Source of the DNA: an uncultured Muribaculaceae bacterium
GTDB taxonomy: Bacteria; Bacteroidota; Bacteroidia; Bacteroidales; Muribaculaceae
DNA: 64,000 nucleotides
Reading direction: 5' to 3'
Assembly (NCBI GenBank): GCA_904501735.1
Contig: CAJGBY010000003.1
Span: forward strand, 62,001-126,000
Position numbers and translations under genes: made by a program. Under the pieces are notes generated by a model. That model was not told the origin of the DNA. It searched no databases and was given only the letters and a program-made list of their open reading frames with translations. Below are positions 8,207 to 17,405 of this stretch, in pieces. Within the stretch, counting starts at the first letter, position 1. Each line of letters begins with the position of its first letter.

Positions 8207-9991
8207 ATGTCAATAGATAACATTATATCACAGGCAACAGCCGATGCTGTGAAGGCTCTTTATGGATTGGAGCTACCTGCAGAAAAAATCGTGCCTCAAA
8301 CTACAAAGAAAGAGTTTGAAGGAAATCTAACAATCGTAGTATTCCCATTTGTGAATGCTGCAAAGAAGTCGCCTGAAGCTACTGCTCAAGAGATAGGTGA
8401 ATATTTGCAAGCAAATTGCGATGCAGTGAAGTCGTTCAATGTAATCAAGGGCTTTTTGAACATCGTAATCGAGCCAACATTCTGGGTGGGTGTGTTAAAT
8501 CACATTGCTGAAACACCTGATTATGGTTTCAAGGCAGTGACACCAGAGAGTGAACTTGTGATGATTGAATATTCATCGCCAAATACAAACAAGCCACTAC
8601 ACCTTGGCCACGTGCGTAACAACTTGCTTGGTTACAGCTTGTCGCGCATCATGACTGCAAATGGTTACAATGTGGTGAAGACAAATATCGTGAATGACCG
8701 CGGTATTCACATCTGTAAGTCAATGCTTGCATGGCAAAAGTGGGGTGAAGGCGTTACTCCAGAAAAGGCAGGCAAGAAGGGCGACCACTTGATTGGTGAT
8801 TTCTATGTGATTTTCGATAAGAAATTCAAAGCAGAGGTGAATGAATTGATGGAGAAGGGCATGAGCGAAGAAGAAGCAAAGCAAGCCTCTCCACTTATGG
8901 CCGAAGCTCACGAAATGCTTAAGAAATGGGAAGCTGGCGACGAAGAAGTGCGCAGTGTGTGGCGTATGATGAACGAATGGGTATATGCTGGCTTCGATGA
9001 AACATACAAGCGTCTTGGCGTAGACTTCGATAAGATTTACTATGAAAGTGAAACTTATCTTGAAGGTAAAGAAAAGGTGCTTGAAGGTCTTGAAAAGGGC
9101 ATTATGTATCGCAAAGAAGATAACTCAGTGTGGGCTGACCTTACAAACGACGGTCTTGACCATAAGTTGTTGCTTCGTAGCGATGGTACATCGGTGTATA
9201 TGACTCAAGATATTGGTACAGCAAAGCTACGTTATCAAGATTTCCCAATCGATCAAATGATCTATGTAGTGGGTAATGAGCAAAACTATCACTTCCAAGT
9301 GTTGTCATTGCTTCTTGATAAGCTTGGCTTCAAGTGGGGTAAGGACTTGGTACACTTCTCTTACGGTATGGTGGAACTACCAGAAGGAAAGATGAAGTCG
9401 CGCGAAGGTACAGTGGTAGATGCTGACGACCTTATGGACGAAATGATTGCAACAGCAAAGGAAACATCGGCAGAACTAGGCAAACTTGATGGTTGTAGCG
9501 AAGAAGAAGCAAACAATATTTCTCGCATCATCGGTCTTGGTGCATTGAAGTACTTCATCTTGAAGGTTGACCCACGCAAGAATATGACATTCAACCCTAA
9601 GGAATCAATCGACTTCAATGGTAATACAGGTCCATTCCTACAATACACTTATGCTCGTATTCAATCACTTCTTCGCAAGGTGGCTGAAGCAGGCTTGAAG
9701 GAAACTTATGGTGCAGTGTCGCCTCAAGAAAAGGAAATTACACTTATCCAACGCCTTGCTGACTTCCCAAGCGTAGTGGCAGAAGCAGGAAAGAACTATA
9801 GCCCAGCATTGATAGCTAACTATGTGTATGAGCTTGTGAAGGAATACAACCAATTCTATCACGATTGCCCAATCATGAAGGAAAGCGATGAAGATGTGCG
9901 TGCGTTCCGTATCGCATTGTCACGCACAGTGGGCAATATCGTGGCTCGTGCTACTGGTTTGCTTGGCATGGAAGTTCCTGAAAGAATGTAA
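8207..9991 (+). CDS. argS: Arginyl-tRNA synthetase
   Basis: ArgS charges tRNA-Arg with arginine. The 594-aa class I enzyme has an N-terminal Arg-tRNA-synthetase additional domain (residues 1-115), the HIGH-type motif in SSPNTNKPLHLGHVRNN near residue 130, and a KMSKS-type motif KMKSREGTVVDADDL near residue 395. The C-terminal DALR anticodon-binding domain runs from about 470 (FLQYTYARIQSLLRK) to the end. Length is normal. Codon choice is regular, as expected for a highly expressed gene. Confidence 0.97.
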   Translation: MSIDNIISQATADAVKALYGLELPAEKIVPQTTKKEFEGNLTIVVFPFVNAAKKSPEATAQEIGEYLQANCDAVKSFNVIKGFLNIVIEPTFWVGVLNHIAETPDYGFKAVTPESELVMIEYSSPNTNKPLHLGHVRNNLLGYSLSRIMTANGYNVVKTNIVNDRGIHICKSMLAWQKWGEGVTPEKAGKKGDHLIGDFYVIFDKKFKAEVNELMEKGMSEEEAKQASPLMAEAHEMLKKWEAGDEEVRSVWRMMNEWVYAGFDETYKRLGVDFDKIYYESETYLEGKEKVLEGLEKGIMYRKEDNSVWADLTNDGLDHKLLLRSDGTSVYMTQDIGTAKLRYQDFPIDQMIYVVGNEQNYHFQVLSLLLDKLGFKWGKDLVHFSYGMVELPEGKMKSREGTVVDADDLMDEMIATAKETSAELGKLDGCSEEEANNISRIIGLGALKYFILKVDPRKNMTFNPKESIDFNGNTGPFLQYTYARIQSLLRKVAEAGLKETYGAVSPQEKEITLIQRLADFPSVVAEAGKNYSPALIANYVYELVKEYNQFYHDCPIMKESDEDVRAFRIALSRTVGNIVARATGLLGMEVPERM

Positions 9992-10071
9992 TACGGAGCG
10001 AACTTTTGAGTTTCGTGAAGTGTTTTTCTATGGATAAAATAAAACAGTTAATCAACTAAAATAGAATAAAT

Positions 10072-10764
10072 ATGAGTTACTATAATTATAGCACAGATGT
10101 ACAATCGGTGAATGTATCGAAGGTGATGCGTCGAGTGTTCTCAAAGATGTTCATGGCGATGGTGATAACAACACTTTCGGCATACATGGTGTTGAGCGTA
10201 CCAGCATTGGCATCGTTTATCTTCACTAATACATGGGTTTATTGGGGATTGCTAATAGGTGAAATCGTGATGGTGATTGCACTATCAGCATCAATCAATA
10301 AGTTGAGTAATGCAGGAGCTACAGCGTTGTTCTATCTATATTCGATACTTAATGGAGCAACATTAAGTTGCATTATGCTTGTGTATACACAGGCTTCAAT
10401 AGTGCTTACATTTGCTATCACAGCAGGTGTGTTTGGGACAATGGCAATATATGGCTATGTTACTAAGAGCGACCTATCTAAGTTTGGCTCATTCATGACA
10501 ATGGCTTTGTTTGGCTTGATAATTTGTATTGTGGTGAATATGTTCATGCATAGCAGCACAATGGAATGGATTATCAGTTTTGCAGGTGTTGTGATATTCA
10601 TTGGTCTTACTGCGTGGGATGTTCAAAAAATCAAGCGCATGGCAGCCATGAGCGATGCAAGCAATGAAGGTAAGGTGGCAACACTTGGTGCGTTGAGCCT
10701 ATATCTTGACTTTATCAACTTGTTCTTGTACTTGCTTCGTTTCTTCGGCAGTAGCCGCGATTAA
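10072..10764 (+). CDS. Bax inhibitor-1/YccA family membrane protein
   Basis: A 230-aa inner-membrane protein with seven predicted helices. Family features are FSKMFMAMVITTLSAYMV at the first helix, the conserved loop and helix GATALFYLYSILNGATLS in the middle, and the C-terminal YLDFINLFLYLLRFFGSSRD. Relatives include E. coli YccA, which modulates FtsH, and BsYetJ, a pH-dependent Ca2+ leak channel; the role here is not known. Two acidic residues of the family pore appear present (WDVQKIK, LDFINLF). A hairpin terminator follows at 10792-10828. Confidence 0.92.
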   Translation: MSYYNYSTDVQSVNVSKVMRRVFSKMFMAMVITTLSAYMVLSVPALASFIFTNTWVYWGLLIGEIVMVIALSASINKLSNAGATALFYLYSILNGATLSCIMLVYTQASIVLTFAITAGVFGTMAIYGYVTKSDLSKFGSFMTMALFGLIICIVVNMFMHSSTMEWIISFAGVVIFIGLTAWDVQKIKRMAAMSDASNEGKVATLGALSLYLDFINLFLYLLRFFGSSRD

Positions 10765-10791
10765 TAAAGCGAAGAACATAGAATATTATAG

Positions 10792-10828
10792 TGTAAGCGA
10801 GCTGAAGAGGCTCGCTTACATTGTTTTT
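10792..10828 (+). terminator. Terminator after the BI-1 family gene
   Basis: Perfect 11-bp stem (10792-10802 with 10810-10820), 7-nt loop, then TTGTTTTT. Confidence 0.85.
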
Positions 10829-10905
10829 GAGGGGCTAATGAGCGGTAGATGGGAGGAGTAGTCTCTTTTCTTGTGGAATTATTTTAATTTACGAGTGTTT
10901 AGGGC

Positions 10906-10913
10906 TATCTTTG
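10906..10913 (+). promoter_or_regulatory. -7 element deciding the start of the DUF3078-type gene
   Basis: TATCTTTG matches TAnnTTTG. Transcription would begin near 10920, at or after the first in-frame ATG (10918), which favours the ATG at 10936. No good -33 element is seen. Confidence 0.65.
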
Positions 10914-10935
10914 CAGTATGAAAAGAAATTATAAT

Positions 10936-12291
10936 ATGAAAAAATTTGTTACTCTGCTTTTAATCACATTAGTGTCGGCTATCGGAATGGAAATTAATGC
11001 AAACACAGCATTGGCAACCGACACATTAGTAGTAAAACCTGTTTTGATGGATAGCGCAACCAATTCGGAAGTAGATACACTTGCGATGAGCGTTATTGCA
11101 CCTGAATTGAAATGGGATGTAGTGGGAGGAAAGAGTGTGACTGTGAAACCAAATTATTTGTTCATACCACTAATTTTCGAACAATATCCAACAGATTCGT
11201 TGGTGGCTGCAAGCGATGCAAATGGCGCGTTTATGTCGGGTTTAAATCTGGATGTAGCAGATGAATGGCTAAATAAATCGCTTGAAGAACGCAATAGTGT
11301 GTCGAAGTTGCGATTTGATGCAATGGTGAACCGTCCACAAAATGTGCAATATAACGAAAAGGACCTACCAGAACCTCCAAAGAGCAAGGTTATAAAGGCT
11401 GACCCATCGAAGCGTTCGGTAACTATCGAAGAACGCACATTTGAAAATGTGCCAACAGCTCAAAGCGAAAAGGTGAAGGTGCGCAACTGGATTCACTCGT
11501 TCAGTGCATCGGTGCAAGTATCACAAGCCTATTTGTCGGAAAACTGGTATCAAGGTGGTGAAAACAATGTGAATGTGCTTGGCGACTTTGTGTGGAATGT
11601 GAAGCTAAATCCAAATGTTTACAAGAAGCTTCTTTTTGAAAACACTGTGCAATACAAGGTGAGTGTGAACTCAGCATCACAAGACTCAATCAGAGGTTAT
11701 ACAATTAGCCAAGATCAATTCCAAATTAATACAAAGTTGGGTTATAAGGCGATCAAGAATTGGTACTATTCAACCAACTTGCGCTTCAAGACACAGTTGC
11801 TAAACAACTATAAGATTAATACGCGCGATATGAAGGCGTCGGTGTTGAGTCCAGCTGATTTGAATATTGGTGTCGGTATGACTTATAGCACAGCATTGAA
11901 AAATAGCAAGCTAAAGTTTGACTTGTCATTGTCACCATTGTCAATGGATATGAAGCTATGTCGTGAAATCAAGAAGATAGATCCTACATCATTCGGTATT
12001 GAAAGTGGCAAGCATGTCAAAGCATCATTCGGTTCGAATGTAGAAGCAAAAATGACATGGCAGTTGAGCCGCGAAATGATTTGGACAAGCCGCTTGTTTG
12101 CCTTCACCGATTATGAAAATGTGCAAGGAGATTGGGAAAATACTCTTAATTTCACAATCAACAAGTATTTGTCAACACGAATCTATGTGCATTTGCGTTA
12201 CGACAATTCAGTTGATAAGCACGATACATGGAAGTATTGGCAATTCAACGAAATCTTGAGCTTCGGCTTCAACTATAGATTCTCAATGTAA
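10936..12291 (+). CDS. DUF3078-type outer-membrane beta-barrel protein
   Basis: The 451-aa protein has a signal peptide (MKKFVTLLLITLVSAIGMEINA), a linker to about residue 180, and a C-terminal half rich in alternating aromatic beta strands ending FNYRFSM, as in outer-membrane barrels. The segment VSQAYLSENWYQGGENNVNVLG is the hallmark I recall of DUF3078 proteins. Function is unknown. An ATG at 10918 would add six residues but coincides with the expected transcription start. Two genes for small secreted proteins follow at 21 and 18 bp, so the three are probably one operon. Confidence 0.8.
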   Translation: MKKFVTLLLITLVSAIGMEINANTALATDTLVVKPVLMDSATNSEVDTLAMSVIAPELKWDVVGGKSVTVKPNYLFIPLIFEQYPTDSLVAASDANGAFMSGLNLDVADEWLNKSLEERNSVSKLRFDAMVNRPQNVQYNEKDLPEPPKSKVIKADPSKRSVTIEERTFENVPTAQSEKVKVRNWIHSFSASVQVSQAYLSENWYQGGENNVNVLGDFVWNVKLNPNVYKKLLFENTVQYKVSVNSASQDSIRGYTISQDQFQINTKLGYKAIKNWYYSTNLRFKTQLLNNYKINTRDMKASVLSPADLNIGVGMTYSTALKNSKLKFDLSLSPLSMDMKLCREIKKIDPTSFGIESGKHVKASFGSNVEAKMTWQLSREMIWTSRLFAFTDYENVQGDWENTLNFTINKYLSTRIYVHLRYDNSVDKHDTWKYWQFNEILSFGFNYRFSM

Positions 12292-12312
12292 TAATAGAAA
12301 GCCGTTGCCGTG

Positions 12313-12921
12313 ATGAAAACTATTGTGAAATACATAGTGGTGGTGTTGGCGATAGTTGTGTCGTCGGTCGATGCGATGGCGGATAAGAAATATCCTTTTC
12401 GAGGCGAAGTGCTCAACGGATATGAGGAGAGTGTAGTGCGAGCGCGATGCGACTCGATGGACTTGCAACCCATAGAAGGCTTGTGGTACTATCCCGAAGA
12501 GGAGATGACGGTGATGATAGAACGGTGCGAGGGCACGAAGTTGCCCGAAGCACAGGACTATCGCATAGTGCTTGTGGATAGCGAAGATGTGTCGTTGTTG
12601 CCAGGAACGGTGATAGGATATTGCAAACCAACAGCCGATGCACGCAAGTATAAGGTGTGGATATATGGCGAACAGAAGTTGAGCATTCTTGAAAATCTGC
12701 AAGCGTGTCTTGGCGAACTTAGTGAAGATGCATCGCTCATGTTGATAAAGCGCAACGAAGTGAAGATGCGTGTGCGCATGAACTTTACACGATTCTTGCC
12801 AACCTTGCTGAATGGTTTGTCGGTAACGGCAACGAACAGTAATGATGTAAAATTTCCCGACGGATTCAGAAAGATATATCCTAAGGTGAAAACAAAGAAC
12901 GGAAAGGTGCGCTATTTATAA
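12313..12921 (+). CDS. Secreted hypothetical protein
   Basis: A 202-aa protein with a signal peptide (MKTIVKYIVVVLAIVVSSVDAMA) and no domain I recognise. The GTG at 12310 directly precedes the chosen ATG and would add one residue. The mature part opens with FRGEVLNGYEESVVRARCDS, followed by GLWYYPEEEMTVMIERC and YRIVLVDSEDVSLLPGTVIG. This looks like a small beta-rich periplasmic domain. It lies between the barrel gene and another secreted-protein gene and may work with the barrel; that is inference from position only. Confidence 0.75.
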   Translation: MKTIVKYIVVVLAIVVSSVDAMADKKYPFRGEVLNGYEESVVRARCDSMDLQPIEGLWYYPEEEMTVMIERCEGTKLPEAQDYRIVLVDSEDVSLLPGTVIGYCKPTADARKYKVWIYGEQKLSILENLQACLGELSEDASLMLIKRNEVKMRVRMNFTRFLPTLLNGLSVTATNSNDVKFPDGFRKIYPKVKTKNGKVRYL

Positions 12922-12939
12922 TCATTAATACAGCCGATT

Positions 12940-13434
12940 ATGAGAAAGAGTGTGTTGATACTACCAGTTGCATTGGCTTTGTGCTGTGGCGTGTGTGATG
13001 CTCGTGTGAATAGTACTCGCAAGGGGCTTAAGACGAGTAGCGAAGTTGCCGACACTGTAACAATGGTGGTGGATTCGATGAAGGTTGACGATATGACTCG
13101 TTTTGCAAAAGGCGCAGTGGTGATGCGTGGTTATGCAAAGCAAACGGGTTCGTCGAAAGAAACCTTTATGCTCACTAATAACACCAATCTACACATTTCG
13201 TTGGTCGAAATAATATTTAGATATACCGATGTGAAGGGCGTATTGCTCCACGAACGAACCGAAACTGTGGTGTGCGACCTTCCTCCATATTCGTCGCGAC
13301 AAGCATGGGTGAAAACCTGGGACGAAGGACATAAATTCTACTATTACAAAGGTAAATCGCGCAAAGATGCTATAGCCTATGATGTGAAGGTGAGGGTGAA
13401 GCGATATGATGTGAGAGTGGATAACAAAGAATAA
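12940..13434 (+). CDS. Secreted hypothetical protein, FxLYD-like fold
   Basis: A 164-aa protein with a signal peptide (MRKSVLILPVALALCCGVCDA). Residues 70-135 (KETFMLTNNTN, VEIIFRYTDVKGVLLHER, LPPYSSRQAWVKTWD) resemble FxLYD-type beta-sandwich domains, in which an unstructured-text match for LTNNTN and a late aromatic pair is typical. The assignment is tentative. It is the last gene of the barrel operon and is followed at once by a strong two-way terminator. Confidence 0.72.
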   Translation: MRKSVLILPVALALCCGVCDARVNSTRKGLKTSSEVADTVTMVVDSMKVDDMTRFAKGAVVMRGYAKQTGSSKETFMLTNNTNLHISLVEIIFRYTDVKGVLLHERTETVVCDLPPYSSRQAWVKTWDEGHKFYYYKGKSRKDAIAYDVKVRVKRYDVRVDNKE

Positions 13435-13468
13435 AAAAACTCAGTGAGAATGATCACTGAGTTTTTTT
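13433..13468. terminator. Two-way terminator
   Basis: Arms of 15 bases (A-tract plus CTCAGTGA type, then the complement plus T-tract) surround a 6-nt loop. It sits between convergent genes ending at 13434 and 13491 and can serve both. Confidence 0.9.
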
Positions 13469-13490
13469 GTATATATGTAGATGTGCTGAT

Positions 13491-15143
13491 TTAGAATTTC
13501 ATCTTCAATCGGTCGCCAGCATCTCTTACGATAGCATTGTAGTACTCTTGGTTGTAGCCAGGGAAGTCAGGTTGAACAGGAAGGCCGTCTTCGTTGCGCT
13601 TAAACTGTCCATTTTCTTCCTTTTTGCGATTGCCGTCAAGATATTTTACCAACAAGTATTCGCCAAGTTTGCGATAGCTTGTAGTAGCTTTTTCGGCAAC
13701 GAAATGAGAGTAGTTGTTGAGGTATTCGATAGCCTTTTGAGGCGATTCCTTGTAAAGTCGAGCAGCTTCGTTTTCGATGAACGACATATTTTGTTCGAAG
13801 CTATCTTCGAGAGATTTTTGCACCTTAAGAATGTCGTCGATCATAAGAGAATAACGACCATAAGCTTGGTTGGCTACCCAGTTGTTAACCCAGAATGCCG
13901 ATTCAAGTGAGAAGTTGTAAAGGTCGGCAGTGTTTTCAGAATAGCTCTTAGGCGCGCTTGTTAGACAGCAATAAAGAGGAACGAAAACATTGGTAGCTGC
14001 ATCGTCAACGCCAAACCAGTGGATACCACCGATAGCGTTAGGCAACCAAGAGCGCATTTGGCTCACAAGCACGAAAGCAGTTTGTTGAGTAGCAATGGCG
14101 CGTTCGTTGAAGTATGTCTTACCATCAACATCGAAGTTCATAGGACGGAAACGATAAGGAGAGTCCCAGAAAATCTTAGAGCCAGCATCCTTAGTCATGT
14201 CGAGAGGAGTGCCTTCGAAGTGGTCGCGCATCATGTTTTGCAAGTCGCGAGGAGTTACCTTCTTGTTAGGCTTAACATAAAGAGGAAGAACTTCGGCATT
14301 TTCTTCTCCATCGATGTAAGGAAGGTATTTTTCCATTCCGTCGCAATAGCGATTGAAGAATGCCCACACGCGAGCGTCGCAACCACGATAAGCAAGGTAA
14401 TCCCAGAAACCGTAAGCCTTAGCAAAGTCGAAATCTTCGTCCTTACCCTTGAAATATTTCATTTTGCGAGCAAAAGAGATAACATCCTTAGCGTAGATAC
14501 AGTTTTCGGAATCGTTAAGAGGGAAAGTGTGAATGCGAGGAGCGTTGGCGTGTCCTGAGATACAATCGTTAGGAATGCGGCGTGCTACCCACACAGCGCC
14601 TTTTTCTTTGCCACCTTTACCACACATTTCCATAACCCAAATTTCGTTAGGGTCGCCGATAGAGAACGATTCGCCGTGGCTATTGTAACCATATTCGGCA
14701 ACGAGGTCGGTCATAACCTTGATAGCTTCGCGAGCAGTCTTGGCGCGTTGAAGAGTGATGTAGATGAGGCTACCGTAGTCGATAATACCAGTGGTGTCGA
14801 CAAGTTCTTCCTTGCAAGTCCAAGTAGACTCGGTGATGGTGAGCTGATGCTCGTTCATGTTGCCCATTACCTTGTAGGTTTGTTCTTTTTCAGGAATGAA
14901 ACCCCAGTGCTTGTTGGTGTCCCAATCGCGTACTTCGCGCATCGCGCCAGCTTTGTGAGTGGCAGCAGGGATGAACTTAAGCGCACCGTAAAGAGTGTGA
15001 GCGTCGGCTGCATAAGTGATAAGAGTAGAGCCGTCGGTTGTGGCCTTAGTACCAGCAAGCAAGCTTGTACAAGCTTGTGCTTCGCTTGTGTAGCCCAATA
15101 TTGCCGTAAGGGCAAGGCTGATAGTAATTAATTTCTTGATCAT
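13491..15143 (-). CDS. C69-family dipeptidase (PepD-like)
   Basis: A 550-aa Ntn-hydrolase of peptidase family C69, cleaving dipeptides with a nucleophile cysteine exposed by removal of the N-terminus. The signal peptide ends at about residue 24 (SEAQA) and the next residue is Cys25 in CTSLLAGTKATTDGS, the expected nucleophile. FSIGDPNEIWVMEMCGKG and VWVARRIPNDCISGHANAPR are typical of the family. The start overlaps the end of the phosphopantetheinyl transferase gene by 4 bp, suggesting coupling. Probably periplasmic and part of peptide use, common in gut Bacteroidales. Confidence 0.93.
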   Translation of the reverse strand: MIKKLITISLALTAILGYTSEAQACTSLLAGTKATTDGSTLITYAADAHTLYGALKFIPAATHKAGAMREVRDWDTNKHWGFIPEKEQTYKVMGNMNEHQLTITESTWTCKEELVDTTGIIDYGSLIYITLQRAKTAREAIKVMTDLVAEYGYNSHGESFSIGDPNEIWVMEMCGKGGKEKGAVWVARRIPNDCISGHANAPRIHTFPLNDSENCIYAKDVISFARKMKYFKGKDEDFDFAKAYGFWDYLAYRGCDARVWAFFNRYCDGMEKYLPYIDGEENAEVLPLYVKPNKKVTPRDLQNMMRDHFEGTPLDMTKDAGSKIFWDSPYRFRPMNFDVDGKTYFNERAIATQQTAFVLVSQMRSWLPNAIGGIHWFGVDDAATNVFVPLYCCLTSAPKSYSENTADLYNFSLESAFWVNNWVANQAYGRYSLMIDDILKVQKSLEDSFEQNMSFIENEAARLYKESPQKAIEYLNNYSHFVAEKATTSYRKLGEYLLVKYLDGNRKKEENGQFKRNEDGLPVQPDFPGYNQEYYNAIVRDAGDRLKMKF

Positions 15144-15787
15144 ATCGATGTTTTTTTGTTGTTTTTTATTTTGGGAGTAGCGATAGTAATCATAAAACTA
15201 CTGTCGTACTTGTAATGTCTTATTTTGAAGTGATGCTTCTTCTTGTCCTTGATAGCTACGAAAGTGTTGGTGTAGCTTATAGGTTTGTAGATGTCGTTGC
15301 GAAAATCGATTCCGTTGGCTTCTACAGCTTTGTATACAGCTTCCTTTGCTGTCCAATAGTAGAGATTGATGACTTTGTCGTTGGGCAAGGTTATAGCCAG
15401 TTCGGTGTCGTTGAGGAATTTATCTCTCACTCGTAGTACTTGGTCGGCTTTGTGCTCAATGTCGAGACCGATTTGATAAAGATTCGATACTGCAATACCC
15501 ACCAAGTAAGATGAGTGGGAAATGCTGATGAAAGTGTCGGAATCTTTAATGCGAGGAGCGCCTATTTCGGTGTGATAGAGCTCGGTTCCTTTGCCAAAGA
15601 TGTGGTTGATAAGGAGCAGAGTGGATAGCTTTTCGCAAGCTCTGCTATAGGACTTGATATTCTCAATCTCGGTGGTGTCGATACCTGAATCGTGGCACAA
15701 TGATATAAGTTCATCTTTGGTTTCTTCAATTTCCCATAGATAAATGCTTGTATCATTGATGTTGATGGTTTCGGGTACTAAGGGCAT
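15140..15787 (-). CDS. 4'-phosphopantetheinyl transferase superfamily protein
   Basis: This 215-aa protein should transfer phosphopantetheine from CoA to a carrier protein. The Sfp-type layout is present: the QIGLDIEHKADQ motif (Mg2+ Asp and Glu) near residue 108, and YYWTAKEAVYKAV (W-x-KEA) near residue 147. It overlaps gldE by 10 bp and the dipeptidase gene by 4 bp, so these leftward genes are one transcript. The carrier protein it serves is not in the window. Confidence 0.88.
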   Translation of the reverse strand: MPLVPETININDTSIYLWEIEETKDELISLCHDSGIDTTEIENIKSYSRACEKLSTLLLINHIFGKGTELYHTEIGAPRIKDSDTFISISHSSYLVGIAVSNLYQIGLDIEHKADQVLRVRDKFLNDTELAITLPNDKVINLYYWTAKEAVYKAVEANGIDFRNDIYKPISYTNTFVAIKDKKKHHFKIRHYKYDSSFMITIATPKIKNNKKTSI

Positions 15788-17127
15788 GTGGGATTGATGG
15801 TTACTTTAATGTTCACAATGCGTCGTTTGGTCACTTTCATTACTTGGAAACGGAAGTGGGCATATTCGATGGATTCTTTTTCCTTAGGGAAATCGCCCTT
15901 GAGGCTAAGAAGAAGTCCAGCAATGGTTTCGGGGTCGTCGTCGACATCGTCGAACACATCTTCTTCACAATCGACAATCTTGTAGAAGTCGTTGAGTAGT
16001 GTTTTACCCTCGAAAATATAGGTATTATCGTTTATCTTGCGATAAGACTTGTCTTCTTCGGTGTCGTATTCGTCGTCGATATCACCCACGATTTCTTCAA
16101 GAATGTCCTCAAGGGTAACGATACCTTGAGTGCAACCAAATTCGTCGACGATGATTGCCATGTGAATCTTTGTTTTGCGAAAATCTTCGAGAAGGTCGCC
16201 GATGGCACGCGTTTCGGGTACGAAATAGGCTGGTCGCACAAGAGTGGTCCAATTGAAGTCCTTAGAGCGCTTGCCGATGTAAGGAAGAAGGTCCTTAGCG
16301 TAAAGCACGCCCTTGATGTTGTCGTAGTTTTCTTCGTAGACAGGCATGCGTGAGTAGCCATTTTCGACTACGATTTTCACTACCTCGTCGAAGTTCTCGT
16401 TGTACTCAATGTCGATCACATCGACGCGTGGTCGCATGATTTCGGCCACAGTTTTGTCGCCAAAAGTGAGGATTCCTTCGAGTAGCTCCTTTTCGTTTTC
16501 GGAATTAACTTCGGAAAGTTCGAGAGCTTGAGAAAGTTCGTCGACTGAGATGTTGTCGGCACGCTTGGTAACCACCTTGTTTACAATGAAGGTACTTTTA
16601 ACCATAAGTTGTGATAGGGGGTTGAATAGGCGGCTGAGGAATGAAATTCCAGGCACAGCAAATCGCGTGAACTTTATGTTGTTGTTGGAAGAATAGATCT
16701 TAGGAATGATTTCGCCGAAAAGAAGGATCAAGAAAGTGAGGAATACCGATTGAATGATGAAATCGAGCACAGCACTACGCACCTCAAGAATCTGGTTCAA
16801 CGCGAAGTTGAGCAGAATAATGATGGTTACATTGACTAAATTGTTGGAAATTAGAATGGTTGCGAGTAGCTTCTCTGGGTTGGAGAGAATTAGTCTCACT
16901 TTATCGGCAATATCGGGGTCTTCAAATTTGTCGAAATCGGTCTCCTTGAGCGAGAAAAAAGCGAGTTCGGAGCCAGAGACAAAAGCCGACATGCAAAGAC
17001 ATAGCATTGCAGCGAAGCAAGCAATGATGCTTGAGGTTTCGGGAATGTTGAAAGATATAATGGATTGCGCATTGTTAGCAGCAGCCATTATAAGAGAAAA
17101 AATACACGATAACGGGTCGGTGTCCAA
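15778..17127 (-). CDS. gldE: GldE-like CNNM/CBS-domain membrane protein
   Basis: A 449-aa protein with a DUF21/CNNM membrane domain (residues 30-200), two CBS domains (IMRPRVDVIDIEYNENFD near 230; IHMAIIVDEFGCTQGIVTLED near 325) and a C-terminal CorC/HlyC domain. This is the GldE type of Bacteroidetes, linked to gliding/T9SS genes in Flavobacterium but also found in non-gliders. The chosen start is a TTG at 17127 because MDTDPL resembles recalled GldE N-termini; the alternative ATG at 17088 (MAAANN) is equally possible. A -7 element at 17178-17185 supports either. Confidence 0.85.
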   Translation of the reverse strand: MDTDPLSCIFSLIMAAANNAQSIISFNIPETSSIIACFAAMLCLCMSAFVSGSELAFFSLKETDFDKFEDPDIADKVRLILSNPEKLLATILISNNLVNVTIIILLNFALNQILEVRSAVLDFIIQSVFLTFLILLFGEIIPKIYSSNNNIKFTRFAVPGISFLSRLFNPLSQLMVKSTFIVNKVVTKRADNISVDELSQALELSEVNSENEKELLEGILTFGDKTVAEIMRPRVDVIDIEYNENFDEVVKIVVENGYSRMPVYEENYDNIKGVLYAKDLLPYIGKRSKDFNWTTLVRPAYFVPETRAIGDLLEDFRKTKIHMAIIVDEFGCTQGIVTLEDILEEIVGDIDDEYDTEEDKSYRKINDNTYIFEGKTLLNDFYKIVDCEEDVFDDVDDDPETIAGLLLSLKGDFPKEKESIEYAHFRFQVMKVTKRRIVNIKVTINPTCP

Positions 17128-17177
17128 AATTATATATAATTAGTTAAACATAAATGAGCCGTTGAGGCTTCAAAGTG

Positions 17178-17185
17178 CAAAGATA
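17178..17185 (-). promoter_or_regulatory. -7 element for the gldE operon
   Basis: Minus strand reads TATCTTTG, a full TAnnTTTG match, with a predicted transcript start near 17171. No clear -33 element was found. Confidence 0.55.
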
Positions 17186-17230
17186 GTGAATAAAAACTAT
17201 TTAAGCATATTTTGTGGTATGTTTTTTTAG

Positions 17231-17330
17231 ATGGGAGGAGGGGTAGAGGCTATAGTAGAGATAGTGGCTATAGTTTATTATAGACAGAAGGGTGGATTTT
17301 TTAGACAAAAGGACAAAAGAACAGATTTTT
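17231..17330. repeat. Degenerate relative of the 37/39-kb intergenic repeat
   Basis: This stretch between the gldE promoter and the fba terminator contains TAGTGGCTATAG (near 17260) and a TTTTTTAGACAAAAGGACA motif (17297-17315). The same two motifs occur in the repeats at 37.0-37.2 and 39.0-39.2 kb. No coding potential seen. Confidence 0.55.
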
Positions 17331-17340
17331 GTAGGGGGAA

Positions 17341-17372
17341 AAGAAAAGAGGATGCTGAATTAGCATCCTCTT
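17341..17372 (-). terminator. Terminator after fba
   Basis: Perfect 11-bp stem (17346-17356 with 17362-17372), 5-nt loop; on the minus strand it is followed by CTTTTCTTTT. Confidence 0.8.
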
Positions 17373-17405
17373 AATTATGAAAACTTATGTGTATGTTCTT
17401 TAGAA

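Noticed and set aside
13467..15131. Plus-strand frames of 147-179 aa opposite the C69 dipeptidase gene
   Set aside because: Shadows of the true gene on the minus strand; no signal or family seen.
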